From: Pomphorhynchus laevis
Taxonomy: Eukaryota > Acanthocephala > Palaeacanthocephala > Echinorhynchida > Pomphorhynchidae
Length of the DNA: 64,000 nucleotides
Assembly (NCBI GenBank): GCA_012934845.2
Contig: WNNJ02002973.1
Location: 106,292-170,291 of the forward strand
Direction: 5' to 3'
Position 1 is the first letter of the stretch. Each line of letters opens with the position of its first letter. A program made the translations under genes and the position numbers. Positions 45,701 through 58,205 of the stretch are shown here, one piece after another. The notes below the pieces were generated by a model. It did not search any database. It was not told the origin of the DNA and saw only the letters and a list, made by a program, of their open reading frames with translations.

Positions 45701-48700
45701 TAGTTGCTGCGTCGATCAAAACACCAAAGGAACTCTCGAAAATGTAAATTTCTGAAAACCCACATGCTGAACTCGATGTAATTGCAGTTTTGCCTTACAA
45801 TTTTAGCTCTAGTTAAAATGGGAAGCTTTCCCCTGTGCCAAAACTGCCGAACCTTATCTGTATTGATTTAATGAAGCCATTGGAAAGGCATACGCTATTT
45901 GACACGTTTCTAAAAAATTCCCGAAGCAGTATAACGAAATATTGATCTTCAATTCTTTAAAATACTTGGAAACAGGGCTCAGAATATCTTTTTACTCTTC
46001 TGATTTGGCATATGAATACTTGGACTTCTTCAAATATAACCTTACGGATTCTGGTTCGATCTCGTTCAGACCGATGCAAGCAACTCTTAAAATTTCCAAC
46101 ATCATAACGTTTATTTCTGGATCAAGATATTATTGCCCTTGAAAGGGACTAACATGCTAAGAACATACGTTTCATCACAGGGAAAAATGACCACCCTAGG
46201 CGGGTGGAATTTTGTCATACGTCGGTGAACGAGGCTTTATACCTCACTAAATCAGCATGTAACCCCTTTTTGGGGCATAATTTATAATTTTTACTAATCG
46301 ACACATTCATTGGAATACCCCATTGCAACATATGCCATCAATGGGGGAATGGGGAGTCTGGTTGTAGTCTCCCACGTACTTGTGGTATATCTTGGGATTA
46401 TGAAAAGCACTCAGGGAGATGCGTCAAGGGTCCAAAATGCTCAAATTGCGCTGGGACCCCGCATGGTTCCGCAAATGTAGCATTTTAAAGCATACAAGAG
46501 GATACACTGTGTTACTCAAAGAAAACCGGCAAACTTCGCGGATGCATGTACGCCGCAAAATACATCTAACAACAAATTGAACGACACAGATATCCTTAAA
46601 CTCATTGATGCCAAGCATCAAGCTGCTATGGATCAGATAGAAATGATGATTCGTAGTCTGGAGTCTAAGTTCAATGAGATTTTGCACTCTACTTCATCCG
46701 CCAAGACCAATACCAGAGAATGCCCAAAATCGAAGCAGAGGTCTGGTACGTTACAGAGCTTAGCTGCTCTTAAGCTGGCAAAAAATATCAATTATGGGAA
46801 GTGGCGGCCACCTCAAATGGAAATGAAGACAATGTCCGTGAGCAAGTGACATTACATGTCGTAACCGGAGGCGGAAAGAGCTACCTTTCCTCCCCTGGTT
46901 CCGACTAGATGGTAAGCGTCCCATTCCGCTATCACTAACGCAATGGAAAGTATTCGAGAGCATTTTTCACTGTATATTCTTCATAGGAATTCAGAAGGTG
47001 CTTCCGCCCTTAGGCTTCTATCTGGTAAAGATGCTGATGTTATAGTCCTTCAGGAGGCGTGATCTATCTGTCTCCCCTAGCATATTACTCGATTTATCCC
47101 AAAGCACATAACTACCCACTCTACTCTATTCATAACTTTCAAAACTCCTCTTCTTCTCAAGGTCTTCTAACCTTAGTGAAATGCTCCTATAGGTCATCTA
47201 TCTAACTAAACTACGCGTCTCCAGCCTTTTCTTGTTTAGTTATATGACTTGCTAAGAACTGTAAACGCATTAGCATAGCCAATGTCTACATACGGCCAGG
47301 TGAAATTCACAAGAACCATGACCTCCTGGACTGAATTTTAGATACCGGCAATAACATGTTACTCAGTAACTTCAACGACATAACTGGTCGTTGGATTAAT
47401 GCAACACTAGGTCGTATTTGCAGCTCCACTCAAACAAAACTCAAGGTCATTGCAAAAATACTACACCTTCCCAATCTCTGCTTCCTTTAGGCAGGTTCTC
47501 TCGAATAAATAACAGGGTTCTAGATATAGGCTCCAGCTGAGTAGGTACATGACAACTATTGATTGTCTTAGCCCTCTCAAGCTTCTTTCTGGATGACACT
47601 CAAGAAGGAGAAGTTTGTCTGCTGGCGTGAGATGTCATCAGTTAAGATTGGTAGTGTAGGCCTTGATAGAATTTTAGAGGAGTTACTAACCCTACATAAT
47701 TATGGAGCAACGCTTTCTCCCCAGTCAATTATGCCTTGAGGTGACTTCAAGAGTACGGACTTATTTGTTACGAATATCCTTTACTCCTAAGACCCACTTC
47801 CGGGCACCTACAAATCCGTCGCTCCCCTCTCTACTCAAGTTTGTCAGCTTTTGACAGCCAATCAAAGAAGAGAAGTGGCCGTTACAATGCTTTTAGCCTC
47901 ATCATCCGATGTAGCCAACATTAATTGTAGCCGACGTTTATTTTTACCAAAGAAAAAATCGGTTTCTTATCCCAAAGACTCACGTCCCATTTCGATTCCA
48001 AATTCTCTCATATCCATCTATAAAAAAGCGCTTGCGTAGAATCTGCGACCATTTAGGTAGTCGTAATTCAATCCCACCGAGTTTTCATGGGTTTGTCAAA
48101 GGGCGCTCGATTCATTTTGCAATAGGTGTAGTGCATCAGTTTTTTTTCAGGATAACAGTTATTAGCTTGCTGTGACTGTTCTTTTTTGACGTTTCTGCTG
48201 CATTTGGCCGCATCTTCATTCCCTTCGTTATTTCCTCTCTCAGTTTCCTCAGGCTGTCTTTGAGAATTGTTAACAGTGTGGAGATATTGCGGTACACTAA
48301 GTGGTTCTACTATGATATGAACCTGATGCACGTCAGCTCTACCCTATTACAGATGTGCCTCGAAATTCCCTACTTTCTCATAACTTATATCTTGCTAGCT
48401 CCATTGTTCTCTTTAGGACTTTCAAACGCGATCAACATCTTGTGGTATATGCTGATGATTCCACATCCCTTTTTTCTGGACGCAGGTGCAAAGATGTAGT
48501 CTCGGAAATCATCCGATTCTTTTTTAGATTTAAAGTTATCCACATACAATCTTATTCTAAACTCTGAAAAATCGCAGTTGGTAGTCTTTAATGGCACCCC
48601 TGCAACAAAAAAGACACTTAATAGACTAGCACTCTGCACTCTCTTCCATTTTGCAGCTTCAACCACTCATATTAACGAGTTGAGTAAAATATCTAGGGTT

Positions 48701-49178
48701 CACCGTTACGGTGAACTGGTAGCCGAAAGCTGACCTGGATAGACTTAAACGTATCCTGAAGAGGGCTAGGTGGGTTCTGAAACGTGTTCAGCATCCGTCA
48801 TTGAATGGGAAAACGCAAATGCGCCTCTGGGGGTACTTGGGCTATCTCGGGATTAGTCTTCTTCTCTAGGGGACGCCTCCAGAGAAAAGACTAAGGTTTC
48901 TCAGGCTCCTCATTTCGTGATTACCGACCATAGCTCGCCTCGACTGAACTCCTAGGACGTGAGAGACCCTGAATCGTTTAGTCATTAGGGGGCGCACTTG
49001 TGTGGCCGGGGGCTCAGATCCCTCTGGATCTGATGCCGTGACAATGTTGCAGAGAAGACATATACTTAATCAGGTGTGGTTAAGATAGAGTTGCTGAGGA
49101 TTTATTTTTAACTTAATTTGCTTCTCTTTTTGACGATGGTTCTGTAATTTAAAATAATCTGTATTATTATAGTTTTCA
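45701..49178 (+). mobile_element. LINE-A4: ORF1, endonuclease and RT, degraded
   Basis: It follows LINE-A3 head to tail. ORF1 traces (FNSLKYLETGLRISFYSSD near 45945) are followed by zinc-knuckle remnants (46310-46470) and a coiled-coil-like C-terminus (DILKLIDAKHQAAMDQIEMM, 46577-46849). ORF2 starts near 46960 (ALRLLSGKDADVIVLQEA). An internal deletion near 47410 removes the HKPPS region. RT remnants follow (RRLFLPKKKS near 47935; LVVYADDSTSLFSGRRCKD near 48440). The 3' end meets the hammerhead array at 49179. Confidence 0.83.
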
Positions 49179-49449
49179 CATGCATCATGCACGAAATTCT
49201 TTTTAATAAAATGCTGTTTTACTGACACATTCAAGTGTATAAATATATAAAAAATAATTTGTAGTTACACCTGCCCTAGGACACATATCCGTGTTCTCAT
49301 TATTAAATCACTGTTTTTTTTCAAAATAAGGCATATACTCCAGCCAGCATTCTATATATATTTATCAAACCAAGAAATAGAACAGAATTATTTTCGCAAT
49401 ATTCAAAGTTGTTAAGCTTGCCCAGTCATCCTATGTGCCACGACAAACT

Positions 49450-49502
49450 TTAACAACGGCAGACGCGTTTCGCTCTAATGGAACTCATCAGTACCGTTAC
49501 TA
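49450..49502 (-). ncRNA. Hammerhead ribozyme, unit 1 (type I, minimal stem III)
   Basis: Minus strand. CUGAUGA is 49491-49485. Stem II is GUUC-CAUUA-GAGC (49484-49472; four pairs including one G-U). GAAA is 49471-49468. Stem III is only A-U and C-G closed by a GC dinucleotide (49468-49463). The cleavage triplet is GUC, with the scissile bond between 49462 and 49461. Stem I pairs UGCCGUUGUUA (49461-49451) with the UAGUAACGGUA strand (49502-49492): eleven pairs, three of them wobble. All core residues are present, so self-cleavage is likely. The very short stem III is as reported for hammerheads of Penelope-like elements. Confidence 0.85.
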
Positions 49503-49894
49503 TAATAACATATATAGGCCACTAACGCAGACTTGAACAGTGTTCAAAGCTCAAAAAGCAAAACTACCACTAATCTGAATCATCAGAAAAGCTGTGCATG
49601 GCAGTGCGTATTGCAGTTTAATCATGCATCAACCACAATTCATTTAAATAGAAATGCTGTTTTACAGGGAAACTTTTAAGTGTACAAATATATAAAATAG
49701 AATTTGTTGTTACACTTGCCTTGGAACACCCAATGGTGTACTCATAAATATATCACTATGTTTTCCTCATGAAAAGGCATAAACACCTGGCAGCATTCTA
49801 TATATCATCATCAGACCAAGAAATAGAACCGAATTATTCTCGCATTATTCAAAGTCGCTACGTATGCCCAGTCATCCTGTGTGTGACGGCAAAC

Positions 49895-49946
49895 TTCCAC
49901 AACGGAATACGCGTTTCGCTCTAACGGAGTTCATCAGTACCGTGAC
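49895..49946 (-). ncRNA. Hammerhead ribozyme, unit 2
   Basis: Minus strand. CUGAUGA is 49937-49931. Stem II is A-CUC-CGUUA-GAG-C (A-C mismatch at its base, three pairs). GAAA is 49917-49914. Stem III again has two pairs and a GC loop, the cleavage triplet is GUA, and the scissile bond is between 49908 and 49907. Stem I pairs UUCCGUUG with ...CACGGUA, with two mismatches. The core is complete. It lies 446 bp from the unit 1 core. Confidence 0.8.
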
Positions 49947-50280
49947 TTTCACAATCATCCATAGGCACCTTAACACACGCTTAAACAGTGTTTAAAGCTC
50001 GAAAAGCAGAACTACCGTTAATCTGAATCATCAGATGGAATTTAGCATAAGCTCTACGCATGGCAGTGCGTATTGCAGTTTAACCATGCATCAGACACTA
50101 AATTCTATTGAATAGAATAATGTAGTACAGCAACACATTAAAATGTGCAAATATATAAAATATAATTTGTTGTTACACCTGCCCTGGGACACCCAATGGT
50201 GTACTCATAAATAGATCACTATGTTTTTTTATAATGAGGCATAAACAATTTATATATCGTCACCAGACCAAATTTTCACA

Positions 50281-50326
50281 ACAGTAGACGCATTTTTGCG
50301 CTTCGGGAGCTTATTAGTACCGTGAC
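50281..50326 (-). ncRNA. Degenerate hammerhead, unit 3
   Basis: The same position in the third unit reads CUAAUAAGCUCCCGAAGCGC and lacks CUGAUGA and the intact GAAA junction. It is presumably a decayed, inactive copy. Confidence 0.7.
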
Positions 50327-50400
50327 TTCAATAATCACCCATAGACATATTAGCACACGCATAAACAATATATAAAGCTCGAAAAGTCAAACTACTATGT

Positions 50401-51089
50401 GCTATATGTCTCCTTGTTAAGAAAACATAATATATAATATAAATCTTATATATATATCTTATACATATATCTTATAAATATCTTATATATTCAATATATG
50501 AGAACATAGTTCTTTAGTCTTTCTGCCGCATCATCAATGGCTTTGCTTACAAAAGACTTTGATTAGGACGAAGCGTGCTTAAATATAATTGAATTCCAAT
50601 CACGCTTGTGGCACCCCTTGCATGAGTCTATATATTACGGAGAGTTAACAGATATACTCAGGTCCTTCATTTTGTTTATATTCAAAACTTTGAACACTCA
50701 ATATACTATACTCTACAAATGCTCGCAATTTCCTTCCCAAAATGAATGAATTACGTTCTCGCATCGAATATACCAGGCCCCTAGGAATTGCAGTCACTGA
50801 ATCTTTGTTGAATTCTGACATTGATGATAAGGAAATTAAATTACCTCACTGTTTCTTATCAGGCTAACAAATTCACTTACAAAAGTGGTAGTATGATGCT
50901 GTATATTGATGTTTTAGCGACGTTTAGTGTACTTAGATCTAGTTCATTTAACGGAGTGTAGTCATTTGTGACCAGATAGGCTACCCCTTCCTGGTCACTT
51001 ATTTATTATTGGTGGTTGCTACCGGATTCCTTGTCAGGAGCGATATTGTCGTTACCCGGGGTGATATGAATATATTATTAGTTGATTGG
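50401..51089. other. No gene recognised
   Basis: AT-rich sequence with a TATATCTTATA-rich part (50430-50500). A 44-codon frame at about 50741-50870 (MNELRSRIEYTRPLGIAV) resembles nothing I know. Confidence 0.4.
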
Positions 51090-51700
51090 AGCATTTGTAG
51101 TGTTGATGTAGTTGTCAAAGAGCGTCTGTGAACCTCAGTGTTCGGTATTGGGACAGCTACTATTCGGCATTTATATTAACTGACTGCCGAGCGTATTATT
51201 ATCGTGCTCGCTGTTAAACGTAGATGATTTGATAGGTTGGAGTCCTTTAAGAGTGCTAACAGATTTGGAGTGCTTACAATACAATGTCGATAAAGTTGCC
51301 GGTTGGGCTCGTGCAAATTGTCTAGACAAAAATTTCTACGTATTAAAAGATTAAACAGTAATCTTCAGTTTAACTATCGTGTTGGGAAAAAATATATTAA
51401 ACTCGTAGAAAATTTCATGTATCTCGGAGTTTGGATTTCAAATAACCTTTCGACAAAACGTCATACTGACTATGCCTGCTCCAAGGCGAATCGTATGGTG
51501 TGTCTTCTATCGATGACATTTAGCTTCCTTGATTCACAAATGTTTAAACAATCGATCTACGCGTACGTGCTTAGTCATTTACTATATGCACCCCCGTGTG
51601 CATCCACAAACAAATCGGGGTCAATAAGATTAATGAGCGTTTTACGTCTAGCAACATAGCTTGTTAGGTCAATACGTTAATTGCCTTACAATACGTTAAT
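51090..51700 (+). mobile_element. LINE-E5 fragment (RT and thumb)
   Basis: SVLGQLLFGIYI (about 51150) and a degenerate NVDDLIGW (about 51220, in place of YADD) are followed by an open frame at 51303-51659 with ENFMYLGVWISNNLSTKRHT and CSKANRMVCLLSMTFSFLD. This is the YLGVxIS...KAxRMLG pattern of CR1/L2-like RTs. It is directly followed by the 16-bp minisatellite. Confidence 0.75.
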
Positions 51701-51745
51701 TGCCTCACTAGTTTAAACTTTCTTGGCTACTTAATTAACTACTTA

Positions 51746-52120
51746 CAATCAATTCAGTTCCAGATCAATCCAGTTCCAGATCAATCTAGTTCCAGATCAA
51801 TTCAGTTCCAGATCAATCCAGTTCCAGATCAATCAAGTTCTAGATCAATCCAGTTCCAGATCAATCCAGTTCCAGATCAATCCAGTTCCAGATCAATCCA
51901 GTTCCAGATCAATCCAGTTCCAGATCAATCCAGTTCCAGATCAATCCAGTTCCAGATCAATCCAGTTCCAGATCAATCCAGTTCCAGATCAATCCAGTTC
52001 CAGATCAATCCAGTTCCAGATCAATCCAGTTCCTGATCAATCCAGTTCCAGATCAATCCAGTTCCAGATCAATCCAGTTCCAGATCAATCCAGTTCCAGA
52101 TCAATCCAGTTCCAGATCAA
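51746..52120. repeat. 16-bp minisatellite, about 23 copies
   Basis: Unit ATCCAGTTCCAGATCA with few variants. It precedes LINE-C4. AACTACTTACAA just before it (51738-51749) also occurs in the leader of LINE-C2 (minus, near 34240-34256), so the array may be part of the LINE-C 5' leader. Confidence 0.95.
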
Positions 52121-55100
52121 ATCAGCAAATTTAACAGTTTTAACACACAAGGACGTCGATGGGAGGACGTAAGAAGACATCTACGACCGACACCAACTGT
52201 GCTCAACTACAAGTACAGTGCTCACCACACGACTACAGCGTCTGGACTACAATCGCATGCGACAGCATTTAGTCGAAAGAAGACTTCCTATGCGGCTTTT
52301 GTGCCAACTTGCTCATACGCGACCTCCCCCATAAGAACATATCAACCTCCAACGTGTCCACTCAAACCACTCCAATTGTTTCTGATATCCTTTGTCAACC
52401 CACTGATCCTGTCATCACATGCACTTATAATTCCATGTCTTCACTTCCGGACACCCCCGTATCTTCCCCTCTGTCTCGTTTCTCAATAACCTACATCGCT
52501 TAATCAAAATCACCTCCACCAACCTCCACAATCATTCAACTCATAACCTTTCCTCACATCGCTCACCATCCTCTGTATTATCCAAATCCTCTTTGTCTTC
52601 CGCTGTTAAACCTACTCCGTTGATATCCTCAACTCCCAGCTCTATTATCGTGATCTCTCCAACTCACGTTACTCGTCCTCCTTTACGGAAACGATTTCCT
52701 TCTCGCGATCTTTGCGTCATCGTTACAAATATCACTCCTTCCACCTCTTTATATCCACCGGCACGTCTCGACCACGATGTTTCTGCATTCAGATCCATCC
52801 TCTCGTCTCTTATTTCTGCAGATAAAACATCCTTTTTAACAACATCTCTCATGTCGCATTCATCCGCCTAAATAAATTTTCTCAATCTAATCCTTCTCAG
52901 CCACCTCTCCTAAAAATTGTTTTCAAGCATTGCTCACGCGTCCTCTGCCCTCTCCCAACGATTCAAACTTATGTCCTTTTTAGCCACTCGCAATTTCTCC
53001 GATCGCACCCCTCCGAAATCGCTCAACTCTCATCTGCTCGCATCGAAAAACGCCGTCGCGATGAAAACGGCTAAACATCTCTCTCGATCCGAAACATCGA
53101 CGGAAATTTTCAAGTTGTCCACATCCGCCCAAAAATTCGATAGCGCTCCATATCCCATATGTGTCTTCTCCACTAGCCCCTATCACCACCACACACGGTT
53201 TCCGCCTCGGCCTCCTCAACACTAGATATATTCTCAATAAATCCGATCTCATCCTCAACCTATTTACTAAGCAATCTATCGATCTCTTTCGCCTTACCGA
53301 ATCCTGGCACTCCGATTCTGACGACATTTCCATCCGCCGTTTGCTCTCTGCTGGTTGCTCACTAGTCGAATCCGCTCACCCCCTCAGAAATTCCCTTCTA
53401 AATTCTCTATTCATGGCGGCATTGTCGCATTCGCCCGTCACCCTTCGTCTATTCGCAAAATCACTTCCCATTTCAGTCCTTGCTCTTTTGAACTGCTCAC
53501 TTGTCTTTCTTCTAACCCGATCACTCTAGATCTCGCCATTGTATACCGTCGTGGTTCATCAGCTCCTACATCCTTATTTTTTACCGAACTCGCTGACCTT
53601 CTGTATCACTGTTCTCTGCCCTCAATCCCTTCAATCGTTCTTGGCGACTTCAACATCTGCCTCGACCGCCCCGCTTCTACCGAGTCCATCCAGTTCATCA
53701 ACATTCTATCCAACTATAACTACAAACCCATCTGCACTGCCCCCACACATATCCTTGGTGGGGCACTCGACATCATTGCTGTCCCCAATCATTTTGCTGC
53801 CTACACCTCACTGTCCATTTTCGATCCTGGTCTATCCGATCACTTTCTCGTCACCCTTAATCTAACACACAACCACACCCCTCCTCACACACCTACAATT
53901 CTACGTCGCTCTTGGAGAAATCTTGACCTCTCCCTTCTCCGCTCTGCCTTACTTAAATCGTCTCTATCCTATCTAACAATAACATATTCCTCTCCTCACG
54001 ATCTCGACTTTCTTTTCGACTCTGAACTCACATCCATTATCGATCTTCCCTTGCCTTTCAAGCCTCACCCACACCGTCGCTTGCACCGTGCCCCATGATT
54101 TGACATCCAGTGCCTACTCTCAAAGCGTCGACTCCGTCATGCTTTTAGAGTATATCAGCGCTCTCTCGGACTGATTTACGCTCGATCACGGAACTCTTTC
54201 ATCTTCTCCCTGTCTCATCTTCCGAAGTCTCATCTGTTCTCATTTCCTTGCCCAGCGAAACCTCACCTGTCGATCCCCTGCCTACCCACATACTTATATC
54301 CATATGCTCATCGATATCCCCTATTCTCACAACCTTGTTTAACTCGTCCATTGGCAGTCGTATCTTCCCTTCACACTGGAAATCCGCAATCCTTAGTCCC
54401 CTGCTAAAGAAACAATCGCTCGACTCCTCCCTTCCTTATAGCTATCGCCCCATTTCACTACTCCCTACTCTTTCTAAGCTCTTTGAACGCCTCATCTTAC
54501 TACAGGTCAACGCCTATCTCTCGTCATCCAATCTGTACCCTCCTTTTCAAACTGCTTTCCGCTCTACTCACTCCACAGAAATCGCTTGCATGAAAGTTTA
54601 CAACGACTTACTCATTTCTCGAGACAGGGTTCGATATAGTGTTCTCACCTCTCTCGATTTCTCCTCCGCATTCGACATTGTCGACCACTCCGTCCTCCTT
54701 TATCGCCTTCGTTATGATTGCGTCTTTTCTTCTTCCTCCGTAGCATTGTTTGCCTCATATCTATCCGACCGTTCCTTTCGCGTCTGTTCTAATTCATCAT
54801 GCTCCCCTCCCATCCCTATTTTTGGGGTCCCACAAGGTTCAGTCCTAGGTCCCCTGCTTTTCTCTCTTCTGCTTGGCGATCTCTCTCCGTTTATCAAACC
54901 TTTCCCCTTTAACGTCATGCAATACGCCGATGACATTCTCATCTATGCTCATGCACCCGCACATCGCATACACGATATCGGCATTTATGCCTCCAACTGT
55001 CTTTCTTCTATCTAGTAACGTCTCTTCAATATCCATATCGGTATAAACCCCGACAACTCTAAAATAATGTGGTCCTACCCCGTAAACCAAACATATCTCC

Positions 55101-55815
55101 TCTCACTGTATCTTTTGCATCATCGATCATCCCCATATTACACAATCTCACACTCTTAGGATTCCATTTGATGATCAACTTTCCCATAAACCCTTTGTCT
55201 GACAAGGTTCGCTCGTCTAACTTAATTCTCCGTGACATCCGCCGTATCCGCTCCCTTATCGACTTCCGTTCTTGTATGTCTCTTCTTTCATCGCTTCTTT
55301 TCCCTAAAATCGATTACTGCCTTAGCCTTTTCGCCAATTCTCAAAAATCCATCATCCTACCCATACAACCCATATTTAACTCCGTCGTTCGAGTGCTCTT
55401 TCGTCTCCGACGCTTTGATCACATATCCACATATCTTGCCCAACTCTCTTGACCTACCATCCACATCCGCATTAAACTCCGCTTTCTTCTCGTAACTTTT
55501 CGTCTCATCGCTGTCGGCTCCCTATCGTTCATCAACCTCCATTTATTGGACTACACTTGTCCCACCTGGCTATTGCTGCGTTCTCGTCATACCCTCTTAC
55601 TCCACGTTCCCAATTTCTCCAACAACTACGGTCTCCGATCCTTCCTCGTCGTCGCTTCACTCGCCTGGAATCAACTCCCTCTCGACGTCCGCCGCGCCCC
55701 CTCCTTTATCACATTCAAACACCTCCTCCGTTCACACCTTCTCGACACATGATTTACATTTTTGTTTTGTTGTGGTCATGTAAGCGTGCGCTGACACGCA
55801 TTTGCCACGTTAAAA
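52121..55815 (+). mobile_element. LINE-C4, longest CR1/L2-like LINE-C copy
   Basis: ORF1 traces: FLCGFCANLLIRDL (about 52290), the TRPPLRKRFPSRDLCVIV block (52670-52730) and the ORF1 end near 53050. ORF2 begins near 53160: endonuclease pieces LGLLNTRYILNKSDLI, LTESWHSDSDDISIRR, IVYRRGSSAPTSLFF, VLGDFNICLDRP (53630) and LSDHFLVTLNL. RT is an open frame at 54248-55015: SYRPISLLPTLSKLFERLIL, SLDFSSAFDIVDHSVLL, GVPQGSVLGPLLF and QYADDILIYA. The thumb continues in other frames to about 55740. The 3' end carries GTGCGCTGACACGC and CCACGTTAAAATAAAT. Several stops and frameshifts and a deletion near 54150 inactivate it. Confidence 0.88.
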
Positions 55816-56015
55816 TAAATCTTTTTTTTGATAGAAAACTTGAGATTCTGAATCATCTATGAAGACTAATCGAAACTTATTCGATATGTGTTTGATTTTA
55901 AAGATTTTGCATGTGACTCGTCGTGCTTTGCCCGGCATTATTCATGTTTGCTTAAACCTGTATTTACGTGGACATTCTTTTGATTTAGCGTCAGCGGATT
56001 CTTCATATATATAAA

Positions 56016-56250
56016 CAATGTTAGTACTTCATTCTACTAATGAGTGTTTCCGGGTACTCATCATTTTGATGCTGAAGTGGTCGTCTAGAAGTGACATGGT
56101 GACTGAAAGTCGTGAATCGAAGTCCAGTCTATCAAGCAACACCATTTTATATAAATGCCGAATTTCGTAAGAAATCCTGGACCGTTGTTTACTCAGCACA
56201 TCCGTGCACTACCATTATAAATACATATATATGCATATATTTATTTATAT
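56016..56250 (+). repeat. Solo LTR-like fragment of the Ty3-B family
   Basis: Matches the left Ty3-B LTR over about 200 bp (GAAGTGGTCGTCTAGAAGTG, ACCGTTGTTTACTCAGCAC). Confidence 0.8.
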
Positions 56251-56316
56251 CGAAGTATGCTCACGCCGGAAGCTTTAAGAAATATTTTGTCATTTAGTTG
56301 TTGAATTTGGCTCGGT

Positions 56317-56989
<673 letters not shown>

Positions 56990-57085
56990 ATGGCTGACAC
57001 TAATACAGATCATTCAGTAGATTGCAAGGATAAATCAAAGTCAGATAAAATTCAAGACCCTTTATTGGAGCAATTTTATAACACG
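56990..57085 (+). CDS. Proposed first coding exon of the DNAJC8/Spf31-like gene
   Basis: ATG followed by 32 codons (MADTNTDHSVDCK..., ending DPLLEQFYNT) and a plausible donor (ACG|GTAGTA) in phase 0. DNAJC8 proteins begin with a short acidic/polar segment and an (A/L)F..FY motif just before the VKxIE stretch; LLEQFYNT fits the FY motif. The next exon (63636) also starts in phase 0. The implied intron is 6.55 kb and contains LINE-C5 and LINE-F. The alternative is an unrelated short frame. The join is inference. Confidence 0.45.
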
Positions 57086-57454
57086 GTAGTAGCATTTCAA
57101 ATCTGCTTTTCAAAATCTGAATTTTATTAACTTTACATTTTTGATATTCTATCGTTTACCTTTTTATTTGCAATTCACGACGTATCTGCTTTTTATAAAT
57201 GCCTTGTGTTTTTGGTTTAATTATCGGAATTGATGATCATGGAATTTTTAAACCTTTTGGTTAGATCTTTTATTATCTCCATTTACACATCTGCCCTGTT
57301 TTATATCATAAGTTAATAGTAATGATAAATAAATATTTATTTATAATATTTATAAATTATGGTTTTTTAATCATACATCTTTAAATTCTCGTACACATTG
57401 TTCATAATGGAATGACACATTTTGAAAATTGGTAATTCCTAACATAACAATCAG

Positions 57455-58205
57455 TCAACCTAACATATCTCCTCCCCCTGTGTATTTTGCCTCATAAATT
57501 ATCCCCATAGTCCCTAGTCTCACAATCTTAGGATTCTATTTCGATGATCACCTTTCCCTTAAACTCTTCGTTCGCGATAAGGTCCGCTCGTCTAACTTAA
57601 TTATCTGTGGCATCTGCCGTATCCGCCTCCTTATCGACTTCCGTTCTTGTATGTCTCTTCTTTCATCGCTTCTCTTCCATAATATTGATTTTTGCCTCAA
57701 CCTTTTCGCAAATTCTCCAAAATCTATCATCTTAATCCTACATCGTATCTTCAGCTCCGCCGTTTTAGTTTTCCTACGTCTCCGTCGATTCGACCACACA
57801 TTCACACATCTTGCCAAACTCGCCTGGCCCACCATCTACATACGCATCCAACTCCGCATTCATCTTGTCACTTTTCGTCTCATCGCTGCCGGTTCCCATC
57901 GCTTATCAACCTCTCTTTCTTAGACGACACTTGCCCTACCTCTCTCTATCGCTGCGTTCACGTTATGCCCTCTTACTCCACGTTCCCAATTACTCCAACA
58001 ACAACGGTCTCCGATACTTCCTCGTCGCCGCCTCACTCGCCTAAAATCTACTCCCTCTCGAGATCCGCCACGCTTCCTCCTCTATAACATCCAAATGCCT
58101 CCTCCGTTCCTGCCTTCTCGACACATTACTTAGATTTTTCTTTCTTTTGTTGTGGTCATGTAAGCGTGCGCCGGCCCGCATTTGCCATGTAAAAATAAAT
58201 ATTTT
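57455..58205 (+). mobile_element. LINE-C5, 5'-truncated LINE-C tail
   Basis: Begins near AACCTAACATATCTCCTCC (57465) in the RT thumb region and runs to the C-terminal part (SNYSNNNGLRYFLVAAS type, about 57990) and the 3' end GTGCGCCGGCCCGCATTTGCC. Truncated at almost the same position as LINE-C6b. It lies inside the proposed first intron of the DNAJC8-like gene, in the same orientation. Confidence 0.82.

Larger units (their letters stand above)
49179..50400 (-). repeat. Tandem array of ~445-bp units carrying hammerhead ribozymes
   Basis: Three head-to-tail units: 49179-49622, 49623-50084 and 50085-about 50400 (third truncated and internally deleted). Each begins near CATGCATCA and contains GCTGTTTTAC-like, AATATATAAAA, GGACACCCAATGGTGTACTC-like and AGACCAAGAAATAGAAC-like segments. 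On the minus strand each has a hammerhead core. The array directly abuts the LINE-A4 3' end. Tandem hammerhead repeats are known from retrozymes and from Penelope-like elements; no Penelope RT is visible in the window, so the autonomous partner is unknown. Confidence 0.88.

Noticed and set aside
51746-52120. Repeat array as a CRISPR
   Set aside because: Contiguous 16-bp units without spacers in a eukaryotic genome; a minisatellite.
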